In this document: positions 32,257 to 43,174 of the stretch, piece after piece | Layout of the letters: each line of letters begins with the position of its first letter | Position numbering within the stretch: position 1 is the first letter of the stretch | Source: Shiraia sp. slf14 | Taxonomy: Eukaryota; Ascomycota; Dothideomycetes; Pleosporales; Shiraiaceae | Direction of reading: 5' to 3' | Assembly: GCA_000498155.1 (NCBI GenBank) | Contig: AXZN01000023.1 | Span: 620,001 to 684,000 of the forward strand | Length of the DNA: 64,000 nt | Notes under the pieces: generated by a model | Databases searched by the model: none | Seen by the model: the letters and a program-made list of their open reading frames with translations, nothing else | Told to the model about the DNA's origin: nothing | Translations under genes and position numbers: made by a program

Positions 32257-32748
32257 TCAAGATTGTAAGAAAGACTTCCGTCGTTCTTGAGTGTCATATA
32301 TAATATCTTCCAAATCCTGGCCAATCCCACTCAATAATATCGCGATCTCATCCTGTCTCTCTGAGACCTGCTTCATCCATTCCCTCGGCTTGCATTGAGG
32401 CTTAATCAATTGACTGATTACAGCATCAGTGAGCACGTGATCAGACGCCAAAACCCAGCCGTAGTGTCCATTAAGTTCTCGATAACGTGCCATTAACAGA
32501 CGCGCTTCTTTTACGAAACTATTGACAAGATTTAACATTATTTCGAGAGATAGAGACTTTCGGTTTGCCAGCGTTTCCAACGCGGCAAAACGTTGAAGGA
32601 AGTCAATTGTGTATTGGTTATTCTGGATGATCAAGACTAGGAGATCTTCGAAGTCTGAAGTAGGCAGTGCATCCAAGCTATCATGGTCTATGCTTGGTGG
32701 TATCAGCATGTCTGCGATTGCCAAATGGTCAGGCGAAGGCATGTGCAT
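32257..32748 (-). CDS. Small helical unknown protein (163 aa)
   Basis: An intact frame of 163 codons, mostly predicted helix (FEDLLVLIIQNNQYTIDFLQRF, NLVNSFVKEARLLMARYREL). It ends in a charged stretch (RQDEIAILLSGIGQDLEDIIYDTQERR). No signal peptide, Cys pattern or known motif. Start candidates are the ATGs at 32748 and 32742. It shares a 234-base divergent region with the gene at 32983. Function unknown. Confidence 0.6.
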   Translation of the reverse strand: MHMPSPDHLAIADMLIPPSIDHDSLDALPTSDFEDLLVLIIQNNQYTIDFLQRFAALETLANRKSLSLEIMLNLVNSFVKEARLLMARYRELNGHYGWVLASDHVLTDAVISQLIKPQCKPREWMKQVSERQDEIAILLSGIGQDLEDIIYDTQERRKSFLQS

Positions 32749-32982
32749 GATCTTTTAGGTTTAGAAAGGCAAGCATGAAGTTGAAGCAGTAATCATAGTT
32801 AGGGCCATTCAGTGTTGTATTTCTTGAATGGCATGCTTGAATCATTATCGATTTTGGATTTCAATCATTGTGCTTCAATGCTTAATATGTGACACACTTG
32901 ATATGAAATTATTATATATATTTTTGAAAACAGGGCCATATACTTTATCGCAAATGAAAGAGCAATAGAAATTTACACCATC

Positions 32983-33399
32983 ATGCAAAGCAAAAGTGAT
33001 ACTAATACTAGCCACACTCATGTCTTTGACACTACCTTTTGGCAAGTTTTACCTGCCCACTATGACAGGATCAAGGCGCGCTGGCTGGCAATCCCTGCCC
33101 TCTATGAAGAAGCAAGCACAGCTTTGATGGCGACGGATCGAGAGTCTGCAATAAACTCTCTCAAAGCTGAATTAGAAATGCTCGAAAAAGACATCGACGA
33201 CTATTTCGAGGTTGCCAAGAGCATTAATATCAAAGCCATCACAGAATTGTACATGATAGCAGGGAGACAGAGGTGGAGAGCAGAGCAGATCGCGAAGGAA
33301 GACATCGATAACCTGGGTCAAAGCTTGCACCAATTGCGACAGAAGATTATGGAGATCAAAGCAGACACGGTATATGGATTCGAACAAGACCACTCATAA
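32983..33399 (+). CDS. Small helical unknown protein (138 aa)
   Basis: 138 residues. The N-terminus has FDTTFWQVLPAHYDRIKARW; the rest is an alpha-helical, Glu/Lys-rich chain (LKAELEMLEKDIDDYFEVAK, KEDIDNLGQSLHQLRQKIME) likely to form a coiled coil. No signal or membrane segment. Not recognised. It is divergent from the 32257-32748 gene and of similar size and make-up, so the two may act or be controlled together (inference). Confidence 0.6.
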   Translation: MQSKSDTNTSHTHVFDTTFWQVLPAHYDRIKARWLAIPALYEEASTALMATDRESAINSLKAELEMLEKDIDDYFEVAKSINIKAITELYMIAGRQRWRAEQIAKEDIDNLGQSLHQLRQKIMEIKADTVYGFEQDHS

Positions 33400-34284
33400 A
33401 AGAAAACATAATATCAAACCCGGGTGGACTAACGATAACGTAGTCGGCGAAATAGTTGTTGGTAACCGCAATGTCTAAGCTTTGTTCCAATCAAGTTTCG
33501 GCGGACGTTCGTGCTTCCCCGCTGCTGGGTACACGTACGTATTGTCGCCGAACGCGAAGAACTACCTGCGTGTCCGAAAGTATCACCTTCCGAGTCTTCC
33601 GTAGATTGTGTGTTACTGAAGGGTTATGGAGATTGGCAGGGCGGTGTGCATACGAATGTGCTTGGACAAACGTAAGGGGCGAAAGGCCAGTTGTACTTTT
33701 ATGACAGCCGTTTGGTGTCTGGAACCGGTAGAGTGAGAGTAGTTAGTAACGCAATGGAAGGGCCGAAAGCTACTTGTGGAGTCAGGCCATGTTCAATGAA
33801 ATTGACCGAGGGAGCATGCAGTCTGATACTAGGTATTGCCATACATAGTCCGATGAAATAACTACTGCGTACCTAGGCACCTAGGTATGTGCTGTTGTCA
33901 TAAAACAACGTCTTATTCTCACCTGATTGGCGATGATGCCCTGAGCTAGCGAAACTTTAACCAGCCTTGCAATGGCTACGAGTCAACTGTAATTGAACCG
34001 TCAAAGTAAACGCCAAGCGACGGCTGCTGGGATATGCTGACTGCATGGATCTATGATGCTGATGCCGGATCGAGGCCGGCAGATGGTTGGCCAGGAGGTG
34101 GCGGCGACGGTCGATCGTCACAGAATGCAGGTTTAGCCGATTGTGTCTTCCCAACCTGTGTTTTAAGCATACCGGATTGCTGATGACCCGGTGCGCATCA
34201 GGGCGCAGACTAACATGCTGAATCGCCATAATTATTGTCGCTAAGCCCACCCGCTGGTCCTTCTGTGCCACACACTCTCACACC
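33400..34284. other. Intergenic region upstream of the P450
   Basis: No gene seen. A few CTAGGTA words occur near 33830-33890. The last 60 bases, with CACACTCTCACACC, are the probable P450 leader. Confidence 0.45.
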
Positions 34285-36023
34285 ATGTTGCAGGACGAGA
34301 CGACTTCGTTCCTGACGCTGCAGACCATTGCAGGTGCAATTGCGACTTATTGGGCTGTCGCGACAATATACAACTTTCTGAGCGCTCCATCACCACCTTC
34401 GACGATACCATGGCTTGGCTATGGCAATGGCTGGATCGCGAGCTTGCGCAATTTCTTCGCTTTTGATAAGGGCAAAGAATGGGTCATGGAGGGCTACCGC
34501 AAGTTCAGCAAGCATGACAAAGTATTCGTTCTGCCAGCAACCCTGGGCATGTCTGCAGAAGTTGTCATTCCTCGATCGCAAATGGGCTGGATGTTTGACC
34601 AGCCTGACTCTGTCCTCAGCACCTCAGAAGCCCATTACGATTTCTTGCAGGGTGACTATGCTTTCGTCGAGCCCATTATCCTGCGTGATCCGTACCACGA
34701 GCACGTGATCCACAAAAACCTGATCCGCAACATGAATTCGATCATTCCTGATCTTGCTGAAGAAGTGTAAGTCAACAAGGTAAGAATTGCATCTCATAAG
34801 TAAACTGACGATACGTACCTACATCTAGTCCAGGTGCCTTGGAGACTGTTTATGGAACAAACACAAACGAGTATCAGACCATTGAAATCTTGGACTCATT
34901 CATGCGCATGGTACCAAGGCTCACTAATCGTATGCTTGTTGGTCCTACGCTCGCGCATGAGCAAAAGTATCTCGATGCTGTACTTGCGTTTACCGTGGAC
35001 GCTATCAGGACTCAGTCGCTCATGTGCTTATGTCCAAAGGCATTCCATCCTGTCGTGGGCACACTCCTGGGACTTTTTTCCACGTATCACTACTGGCTGT
35101 CATCCAAATTTACAGTTCCTTTGATTCGTAAACGACTGGAAGATTTCAAAAAGAAAGATGCTGGAGACCCAGAGTACAAAAATTGGGCGGACCCACACGA
35201 CTTTGTAACTTGGAGCTATCGAACCGCAATTGCAGAGGGCAGGTTGGCTGAAGCAAGTCCAGTTCGCATCGCCGAGCGGATCATGCCGATCAACTTCGCA
35301 GCCATTCACACAACTTCGCTGACAGCCTACGATACGCTAATCAATATTTTATGCGCAGACCCCAGCGTTATTGAGAGCTTGCGTGAGGAAGCGTACAGAG
35401 TGTTGCAAGAAGAAGGTGGTTGGACAAAACAGGGTCTCAGCAAGATGCATCGCATGGACTCTGCGATCCGAGAATCACAGCGAATGACACCTATTGCCTT
35501 GACCTTTATCGGCCGTAAAGTTGTCGCCAAAAACGGCATAACGACACCAGAAGGGGCACATCTCGACTATGGAACGCTTATATCTTGTCCGTGGGGACCG
35601 CTAGCCCAAGATGACGAGCTCCATGGTAATGCCGGCAAGTATGATCCTTTCAGGTACTCACGGCCACGAGAAGAGTATGAAGCGATGTCGCCAGAAGAGA
35701 AGGAAAAGGTTGATATGCTGAAGTTGAAGCAAGCTGGCCTTGTTACTACAAGTGATCGCCATTTACCATTTGGACATGGTAGACATGCATGGTAAGGACT
35801 GTGACATTATATTGAAAAACAACGTACTGACGAGGACAGCCCTGGTCGCTTTTTCGTTAGCCATGAACTGAAAATGCTCTTTGCTGATCTGTTCCTAAAT
35901 TACGACATCAAACCTATCCCAGAGAAGCCAGTGAAGATGTGGGTAATCAGGTTCCAGGTGCCAGGACCGGTAAAGATCGAGGTCAAGCGACGTAAGAGCC
36001 CATGGCAACCCAACAGCGCATAG
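34285..36023 (+). CDS. Cytochrome P450 monooxygenase
   Basis: Exons 34285-34766, 34829-35791 and 35840-36023 give 542 residues. An N-terminal membrane anchor (about 14-32) precedes a Pro-rich hinge (APSPPSTIPWLGYG). The I-helix segment FAAIHTTSL, the K-helix ESQR (ExxR) and the heme loop FGHGRHACPGRFF (Cys482, codon split by intron 2) are all present, so the enzyme should be active. The heme-loop sequence is of the type found in fungal ent-kaurene-oxidase-like and related secondary-metabolism P450s; substrate unknown. The next gene, 255 bases downstream on the same strand, is an Fe(II)/2-oxoglutarate oxygenase, so the two may work on one substrate. Confidence 0.93.
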
Positions 36024-36278
36024 TCTCTCTTAACAGTATAACGTTTTCTTATCTTCTCATTTGCGTGTCGCATTGCATGTACTGGCATAGCAGGAGGGTG
36101 TATTATATAAGCGCCAGTAGACACGCTACCCCGCATTAGCCAATCGTAATGAACTGATATCACTTACTTACCTCTCTCCCTTATCAACTCTAGTTCCGAT
36201 TCAAGACCGCATGAACGATAGCTCGAGATTGTGTTTTTTAAGAACGAGTTCATCCGATCCAGCGACAAAACGTTGAAA

Positions 36279-37489
36279 ATGGCGGCCACAGCTGTAGAGG
36301 TGTCTAGTACCTCAGACCCCACCACAAGAGAAGAAGCTCATAAAGGGGCTGCAGCTTATCTGCAGTCCCGACTTGCCGCTCGACCCGACGTTTCGGACGA
36401 GGATTTCGAGATACCAATCATCGATCTTGCGCCGTCATTTTCCTCTTCCCTTGAAGATCGCAAGGTTGTAGCAGCGCAAATTCGCAAGGCGTGTACAATA
36501 TCTGGCTTCTTTTACATCGCCAACCATGGAATCTCTGAACAAACTCGAGGCGGAATTTTACGTCAAGCTGAACGCTTCTTTGATAAGCTCACGTTCGAAC
36601 AAAAGGATGTCCTTCATGTGAGAAAGAGTAAACACGGCTTAGGTTGGGAACCAAGTGAGTATACCTCCATTGCGGGAGACCTGGAAGAAAAGGAGGGCTT
36701 CAACTTCGCGTATGAGGAGGCGTTGGATCCAACTGGGGGAGATGGCATGTATCGAAATTTGGATGGGACGAATTATAATGCCAATCTTTGGCCGAAAGAG
36801 GAAGATTTGCCTGGGTTCTACGACGTGGTTAAAGAGTACTACGGAGCAGTACGTCTTCGACAATACCGTAAGATTGAATTAAACTGAGACGTCAACAGGT
36901 TCTCGGACTCTCTCGCCATCTATTCCGACTTTTCGCACTCTCACTTGACTTACCAGAAACCTACTTCGACTCTATGACCACACATCCAGGTGGTATCGCC
37001 CGCCTATTATACTATCCACCACCAAAGAACCCCCCAATCAAAGATCTCACGACCGCAGCTTCAGAGCAGATCGGCCTAGGTGCGCACTCCGATTACGAGT
37101 GTTTCACCCTACTCCTCACCTCCTCAACCCCGGGTCTCGAAATCCTCAAGCCATCAGGAAAATGGCACATCGCCTCGCAAATCCCCGACACTCTCATCGT
37201 AAACGTCGCAGATTTCCTGATGCGCTGGACCAACGGCCTCTACAAGTCGACCGTACACAGGGTCGTAAATCGCAGCACGCAAGCACGATATAGCGTCCCG
37301 TTTTTCTTCTCCGTTAACTACGACACTGTTGTTGAGACGCTGCCTACATGTCTTCAGGAAGGCGAAGTAAGTAAGTGGAAGCCTATACGCGCCGGAGAGT
37401 ATATTTTAGAGAGATTGAATGCGACGACGAAAGATGGGGTGGGGTTTTGGGAAAATGAGGCAGTGCATGTGAAGAATGAAGGGGCGTGA
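36279..37489 (+). CDS. 2-oxoglutarate/Fe(II) oxygenase, isopenicillin-N-synthase-like
   Basis: Exons 36279-36848 and 36899-37489 (50-nt intron) encode 386 residues. The N-terminal DIOX_N domain is recognisable (FEIPIIDLAPSF, CTISGFFYIANHGIS). The Fe(II) ligands are His253 and Asp255 (GAHSDYECF) and His310 (STVHRVVN); the 2-oxoglutarate-binding Arg320 and Ser322 are in RYS. All key residues are intact. Members hydroxylate, desaturate or cyclise small molecules. It follows the P450 closely on the same strand, the usual neighbourhood for tailoring enzymes, but no backbone synthase lies in the window. The frame upstream of the ATG begins with GTG and is leader. Confidence 0.92.
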
Positions 37490-39091
37490 GCGATTGGGCG
37501 ATTTGTAATCGCGGTATGACATGCATTTGCTCAAAGCGCGTGTGGTGCCAATGGGAGCGCAAGGTTGTGGTTGAGTGGCGTGGGGCAACTCAACATGCCA
37601 GATTTTGAGGGCATAGACTCTCTGAATTTCAGCGCAATCGTATTCCTCATACTCGTCATACCAGTTCCTCTTTGATAATTATTCTGTGATGCCCAAAGTC
37701 GACCTTAGGTGTCGTTGCCGCGAATCACATATAAAACCCTATGTGTAACTTCGTGCAACATGAAAAGATGAAGGACCTATTCAGAAATGGAAAGCAGAAA
37801 CGAAACTTAGAATGGAAAGCCAGAAGTGGATGCTGAACGTGAGAACCGAAGTCGAAATATAGACGCTTGGCCCAGATTCAGAATTCAGAAATGGAAACCA
37901 GAAATGAAACTATAAAGAGGCAGACTAAAATCGAAAACTGAAAATGACATTGAGACAACAAGATATACCAGCAGAGTCGAACTACAGACACTGCTCTATA
38001 CATCGTCTCCGAAGCGACCTGTCATTCGTATAGCGTTGAAAGCTTGATTGTTCATGATTTCCAATATCAAAGTAGAATCGAGAATCGAGAATCGAGACAC
38101 AAAATTGAAAATCGAAATTCAAAACCTAATCCCAAAATTGGGATCCAAAATCGAACTTCAGAATCCAAAAATAGAAACAGAAACCAAAACCCAATATCAA
38201 CAACTACATCTAGAACCAAAATCGAAAAATTAGAGCTAAGTCAGCTCTACACTCGGATGAGGAACGTCAAGTCAAGACTAAAACTATCATTGTAGAGAAG
38301 AATATACTTTTTGCTGATATGTACTCGCAGTTCAATTCATGAACATGGTTTTCAATTCTCAAAATCCCAGCCCGCCCCTTGCATAAGCAGGGGTAGGTTT
38401 ACCAAAATCCAAAACGAAACTGATAAACGAGACTGAGGTCAAGAAGCCGAATATCGAATTTAGGCAATACCTTGAGGTTCAAGTTTTTCTAAGGCTATCA
38501 GTCTCGCAACACTTACTAAGGACATATCAGTTTTCAGTATCGTTTTATCGCGCTATGCAAGCATCAGGTCTCAAAAGCCAGAAACAGTGAGTAGGTTGCG
38601 GACGTACACAGCACCAGAACATCCTGTTCACGAAATATCTCCTGTATATGAATCGCTCTAATTGAATAAAACGAATCAACTCCACCCTATTCCATCTCAC
38701 TGCCCCCATAATCCAAATCCCAAATCTAAAGTTCCCATTCCCATGTTCCCCCTGCTCTACCCCCTGTCCCGTTCCTCCAAACCCAAAAACCGATTTCCAT
38801 TTTCAAAATCCAAAAACCAAAAACCACTTCCCAAACTCCAAATCCGAATCCCATTTCTCAAACCCACAACCCTCCATCCCTTCCAACACTTCCCCTCATC
38901 TTTTACCCCTCTTTCCGCTCTTCCGTGGTTTTTGTGTGTTTATAAAATGCCACGTTTTCCCACTTTCACTTCATCTCTCTTTCACCACACTCAGCACCCA
39001 GCACCCACAACCCACCAAATTTTAACAATACTTCCTTCTTCCTCTTGTCTATCTACCCACCTTCCTACTTTTTCCATCTCTTCAACTCAAA
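37490..39091. other. Intergenic region with skewed, word-repetitive DNA
   Basis: 37750-38250 repeats purine-rich words (GAAATGGAAACCAGAAATG, GAATCGAGAATCGAGA) on the plus strand. 38690-38890 is rich in CCAAATCC/CCCAAAA words. Neither is a clean tandem array. ORFs in these patches are compositional. A TATAAAA box lies at 38941-38947, before the doubtful gene at 39092. Confidence 0.5.
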
Positions 39092-39544
39092 ATGCCATCC
39101 CAACCCACCCCCGTTCCCACCTCTTGCCTCGCTCCCACAACCACCACGCCCTCTCGCCCCGTTCCCACCACCCCATCTCGCGCCCCCAATCCCACCACCC
39201 GCACATCTCGCAGACGCCCCATCACAACCCAACACATCCAACACCACACCCTCCTCCACCCCGTCGCCATCGCCAGCACCACATACATCACCTCGCCCAG
39301 CACACCTAGCCGCATCGTGGCTATTCCAGGACCGATAAACACAGCAGTGCGCAACGCGCGGGTTAATGTGGCGGCTGTGATCTCTCTTACGATGGTGGTG
39401 TCGAGGGATAGGATGGGGAGGAGGAGGATGAGGGTTGTGGGGGTTGAGGTTGGGGTGAATTTGGTATGTATTATATATTTTTCTTTTGTTGGAGGTGGGG
39501 TTGAGGATGGGGATGAGGATGGGGTTGAAGGGGTGTTTTGCTAA
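39092..39544 (+). CDS. Doubtful Thr/Pro-rich ORF
   Basis: A 150-codon frame starting MPSQPTPVPTS after a TATA box (150 bases upstream) and a CT-rich leader ending CAACTCAAAATG. The first half is Thr/Pro/Ser-rich; the second half is a Val/Arg/Gly mix encoded by GGAGG-rich DNA with a possible GTATGT donor near 39463. There is no known domain. Start context favours a transcribed unit, but composition-driven ORFs are expected here. I do not trust the 3' part. Confidence 0.3.
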   Translation: MPSQPTPVPTSCLAPTTTTPSRPVPTTPSRAPNPTTRTSRRRPITTQHIQHHTLLHPVAIASTTYITSPSTPSRIVAIPGPINTAVRNARVNVAAVISLTMVVSRDRMGRRRMRVVGVEVGVNLVCIIYFSFVGGGVEDGDEDGVEGVFC

Positions 39545-39636
39545 TTTGGGGACTGGTAGGAATCGATTGTTTTTGAGTGAGTGAGTGGGTGGTTGGGTGG
39601 TTGTTTGGTTGGGGGAGGGAGTGGGGATGAGCGTTA

Positions 39637-39672
39637 GGGAGGAGGAGGAGGAGGAGGAGGAGGAGAGGAGGA
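39637..39672 (+). repeat. GGA trinucleotide repeat
   Basis: About ten near-perfect GGA units in the purine-rich spacer downstream of the AdoMetDC gene (which is on the other strand). Confidence 0.85.
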
Positions 39673-39864
39673 CATAGATATGGATGGTGGGAGAGATTTA
39701 TGTGAGATGAGATGATAGTACACAATCATATTTCTCTATGTAAAAAGACCGTCAAACCGCGAAAATACGCTCCACAAACAAAGGCAACTATTTATCGCAA
39801 TCATTACGCATACACAAGGAGACTACGTCAAGGTATTAGCACTGATATATCAAGCTAATCGCGA

Positions 39865-41520
39865 TCAGACAAATTCTCCCAACCTAGGCTTTCCACCCTT
39901 CCAGTCATCACGCTCGTAGTAGCGGAAGACGAGATCATAGCCATCCAAGTCGTGAACAATGCGATCGACACGGCGATAGCCGGGGATAGCTTCCATCCTC
40001 TTGGTGTCAACCTTGCCCGCACCCTTGGGCAATTCATCCTCAGTGGGCTTAGCCTCAAAGAGAGTGACGCTGAAGCGGCCAGGCTTGAAAATGCCAACCA
40101 CGTGCTCAATCACATCAGCGGTCTCCCTTCCAGTCTGACGAGCGGGAACATTGGTCTCGAACGAGGCGTAGGAGCATTGTGGCTCAGGGGTGACATGGAC
40201 GGTGAAGTAGTGTGTAGCATCTGAGCCTTTCTTGGAGCCTACAGGGGCGCCACCAGGAGCAGGAATGACACCATTGGCAGAGAAGCCACAGGGAGTGAAG
40301 AGGTAGGCGTCAATGCGGGCATCTGGATACTTAGAAGTAGGGTAAACATCGGCCAATCCACAAGCCTCAGACACAACCGTACCCAGAGAATGACCTTCAG
40401 TGGTCAGCTCCTCAGGGAAGGTGAGCTCATCCTCAGAAGTAAAGCCTGAGTGGTCTGAAGATGTCTGCTCAAATACATCAAAGCTGTCATCAGAAACATG
40501 CGTGTTGGCAGTGGAGTTGAGAACAGTGGATCCGCCGAGGCTCTCAGATTTCTCTTCTGGGATGGAGCCAAGTGACTGAATAGCAGATTTGCGAGCCTCC
40601 CGAGCCTTTTGGATATAGCGACCTTCCGCAACCGCACTTGCGTCCTCGAGGTAGAACTGACGGGCGTTCTTCTCATCGAGATCGGTCATCAGGATTTCCA
40701 GGGTCTCGTCCTCGTCTTCGTCCGTAATCTGCTCGGGTAGCAGGCGTTGGGGGTGGTTGACGAATTTCGTCTCCGTCTCGGTAATGTCCATCTCACAGCC
40801 GGGGCTAGGAGGCGGCGTCAGACGTGTATCAGGGCCTGTGATGTAAAGATACCAATGCTCGCCATTCATTTTCCCAATCATATAAGCACTGCCGCCTTGG
40901 AATCGTTGGTCAAGGAAGCGAACTTCGTCGCGCCAGCTGCGGTGTGGTCCTCGCTGTTGGTCGGGGTAAAGGTAGTTCTTCCGGCTGTAAAAGACGCGAT
41001 AAGGCGTGGCAGCGGGGGCAATGCCAGAGCCTGCGGGTGGGGATACATAAGGAAATCCTGCGTCTACGGCAGCAATTTCCAACAGGCGAGTGAGACCCCA
41101 GAGCAGCGTGGTAGTACCGCATGTCTTGAGCACAACTTTGTGAGGAAATACGAACATGCTCGACTCGGAGAGTAGATAGGCATCAACATGTTCAGATTCA
41201 ATGACGGAGAGCACCTTGCAGTTGACGAGATCGAGCATCTCCTTCCATACATCGGCCGAAACTTTCTTGAGGCCAAGGGGACCAGCCTGGCCGGGCAGGT
41301 CAGTAGCAGAACCGCTAAACCATACTTCTAGGAGCTTCTCAGGACCTGTCACATGTCAGTTTGAAATGTCAGTCATGCCATTTATTGCTCGCTCACCCTC
41401 AAAGGCATTGGAAGAATCAAGGTCGATAGTGGCCTCTTTATTGATGGTCAAGTGAGGAGTTCCAATGTGCGACGATGGTGACGCAGTGTAATGCTTGGGG
41501 ATATCGGTAGCGACGACCAT
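39865..41520 (-). CDS. S-adenosylmethionine decarboxylase proenzyme
   Basis: Exons 41520-41397 and 41345-39865 (51-nt intron) encode 534 residues. The enzyme makes decarboxylated SAM, the aminopropyl donor for spermidine and spermine. The self-cleavage site LSESSMFV is intact; cleavage would fall at Glu102-Ser103, and Ser103 becomes the pyruvoyl cofactor. Other family landmarks are SSNAFEGPEKLLEVWFSG across the splice, KTCGTTTLLW, YLYPDQQRGPHRSWRDE, and YPDARIDAYLFTPCGFSANG. Against yeast Spe2 (about 396 residues) it carries an acidic Ser/Glu-rich insert at about 245-330. The ATG at 41520 is the first in its frame after an upstream stop. The leader appears to be spliced and to contain a short uORF. 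Confidence 0.94.
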
Positions 41521-42300
41521 CTCTGGGTGGTTTGGCGTAGCACGCACAGAGGAATTATTGGAAGATGCGTATGTTGTATGTGGTGAGACGCTCGGCAGAG
41601 GCGGGTGTCAAGCACAGTCTGCTACCCAGACAAGCAATGCGGTGCTCGCCTAGGAGAGAAGGCCGGGGGGCGCGAAAGGAGAAGAGGCTGGCGTTTGCCA
41701 GCAGCAAGCGGGGGATGAATAAGTATCAACGACCGAAGTCGATGTTAGGGAGGGCGGGCGGAGAGGGGTATAAACGAGGCTTTGCGCCGGGAAATGTTGA
41801 CAGTCGATGTGGTCCTCGCACTAGATTCCGATACCCTGGAGAAGTATCGGGTCCAGCAGACGAGGAGATCTGCTCAGTTGGGATGACAAAAGTGGACGAT
41901 GGTGGTTGCTTGGTGGGTGTAGCGGGTGTTATCGGGGCCTGTATTGTGTCAGTACCGTTTGTTTGACAAAGCAAAGAACATGAAGGAGCTGTGTATAAAG
42001 AGTTCAAGAATGTGCGACTGTGGCTGCGACTTACTTTGCGGGCTTGGACAGAAAGCGTACCAGATCCTCGCGGCGCATGGAATGGGGGAGACGAGCGACA
42101 AGAAACGGTCTGCAGGCTATGAAAGCCTAAGCAGTGTGGAAGACCGTGGAGAGTAGGTCTGCCAGCTTGACGACGTCGAATCGACCGGAATCAGAGGGCG
42201 TGGAGTGCGATACAATGGCTGTTGGGCGCCAACGAATTTGAAGCTATTTGCAGTGGGCCCAGTGTGCGCTCTTGTTTGCGGCGGGCAGCCTAAAAAGCGA
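41521..42300 (-). promoter_or_regulatory. Spliced 5' leader of the AdoMetDC gene with candidate uORF
   Basis: On the minus strand a strong donor (GTAAGT, 42034) and an acceptor with branch TACTGAC and AATACAG (ending 41939) define a likely 96-nt leader intron. An ATG at 42078 opens a 17-codon ORF (42078-42035 plus 41938-41929) that crosses this intron and stops soon after it. No other ATG lies between that acceptor and the main start. uORF control of AdoMetDC by polyamines is well known in plants and mammals; its use here is inference. Confidence 0.4.
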
Positions 42301-43174
42301 GGTCGGGCGAAGTTTGTAAATCGAGATCAAGGGTCGTGAGGAATACGAGTATACTTCACACAGGCAATGGATGAGGGTTTGCAGAGGGTGGAGGAGAGTA
42401 AGAGCTCTGGTCGCGTGTCAACAGGCGAATTTTTGCTTGCAGATGCGCGGTTTTTGCTTGGGCCTAGGACGTCACCGCCAGACGCCGCACAGACCGCCTG
42501 AGAGTCCCGCGACGGGCACCATTGCACTGCCACGACCATGTTTCGTCCTTGGCCCGGCTCGCCTTACCCATTCGTGCCTTTCACTGCCAGCTCGTGCCTC
42601 AGCCCATGGCTTCATGCTTACCAAATGCCCAGCTCTTTGCACGTGCTTTTCTCCCTCTTTACGTTACCAGATCCATACATTTGAAACCTTGATATTACTA
42701 CATACATTGTGCCCTATTCACCTAACCTACACAAGGGTGCCTGCACCACAAACAAATAAACAACAATACATTACCAAGGACGGCTAATGGCTCTTTTCAC
42801 CTCCAGATTGCATACCAATTCCTCGATTCCTCAGGTTTCCTCTTCGCCCAAATATAGCCATGCTACAATCCAACAATAACGCCGCAATTCTTTAGCCAGC
42901 ATCCCTGGGCCTATCAAACTCTATTGCCCAATCTAATAGTACCGCGGGGCCTTTGGTTACTTACCAAGCCGCATGAGCCGCACCGCCAGGACGCAGGTCT
43001 CACATCCGTACCAAACACTCCTGCATGCCATCACCGCCTTTCTGTTTCCCGTTCTTCTCATCCGATGCATATCTCGACGGCTTAAGTCTTTGTCTGCTAT
43101 ATCACCCTTAACGTCTGCCTCGTATACCTATAGCAGCCTTCCACGCTTTTTAATCGTCTAGTCCGCGTTGCTAC
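42301..43174. other. Intergenic region
   Basis: Promoter side of the AdoMetDC gene and 3' side of the epoxide-hydrolase-like gene. A 62-aa plus-strand ORF (42973-43161) with one hydrophobic stretch is not supported by anything else. Confidence 0.45.

Noticed and set aside
38662..39309. 215-codon Pro/His/Ser-rich ORF
   Set aside because: Composed of CCAAATCC-like words and C-rich DNA; two other frames are equally open, so it is compositional.
42973..43161. 62-codon ORF with a hydrophobic stretch
   Set aside because: Lies in the 3' flank of the epoxide-hydrolase-like gene and has no supporting signal.
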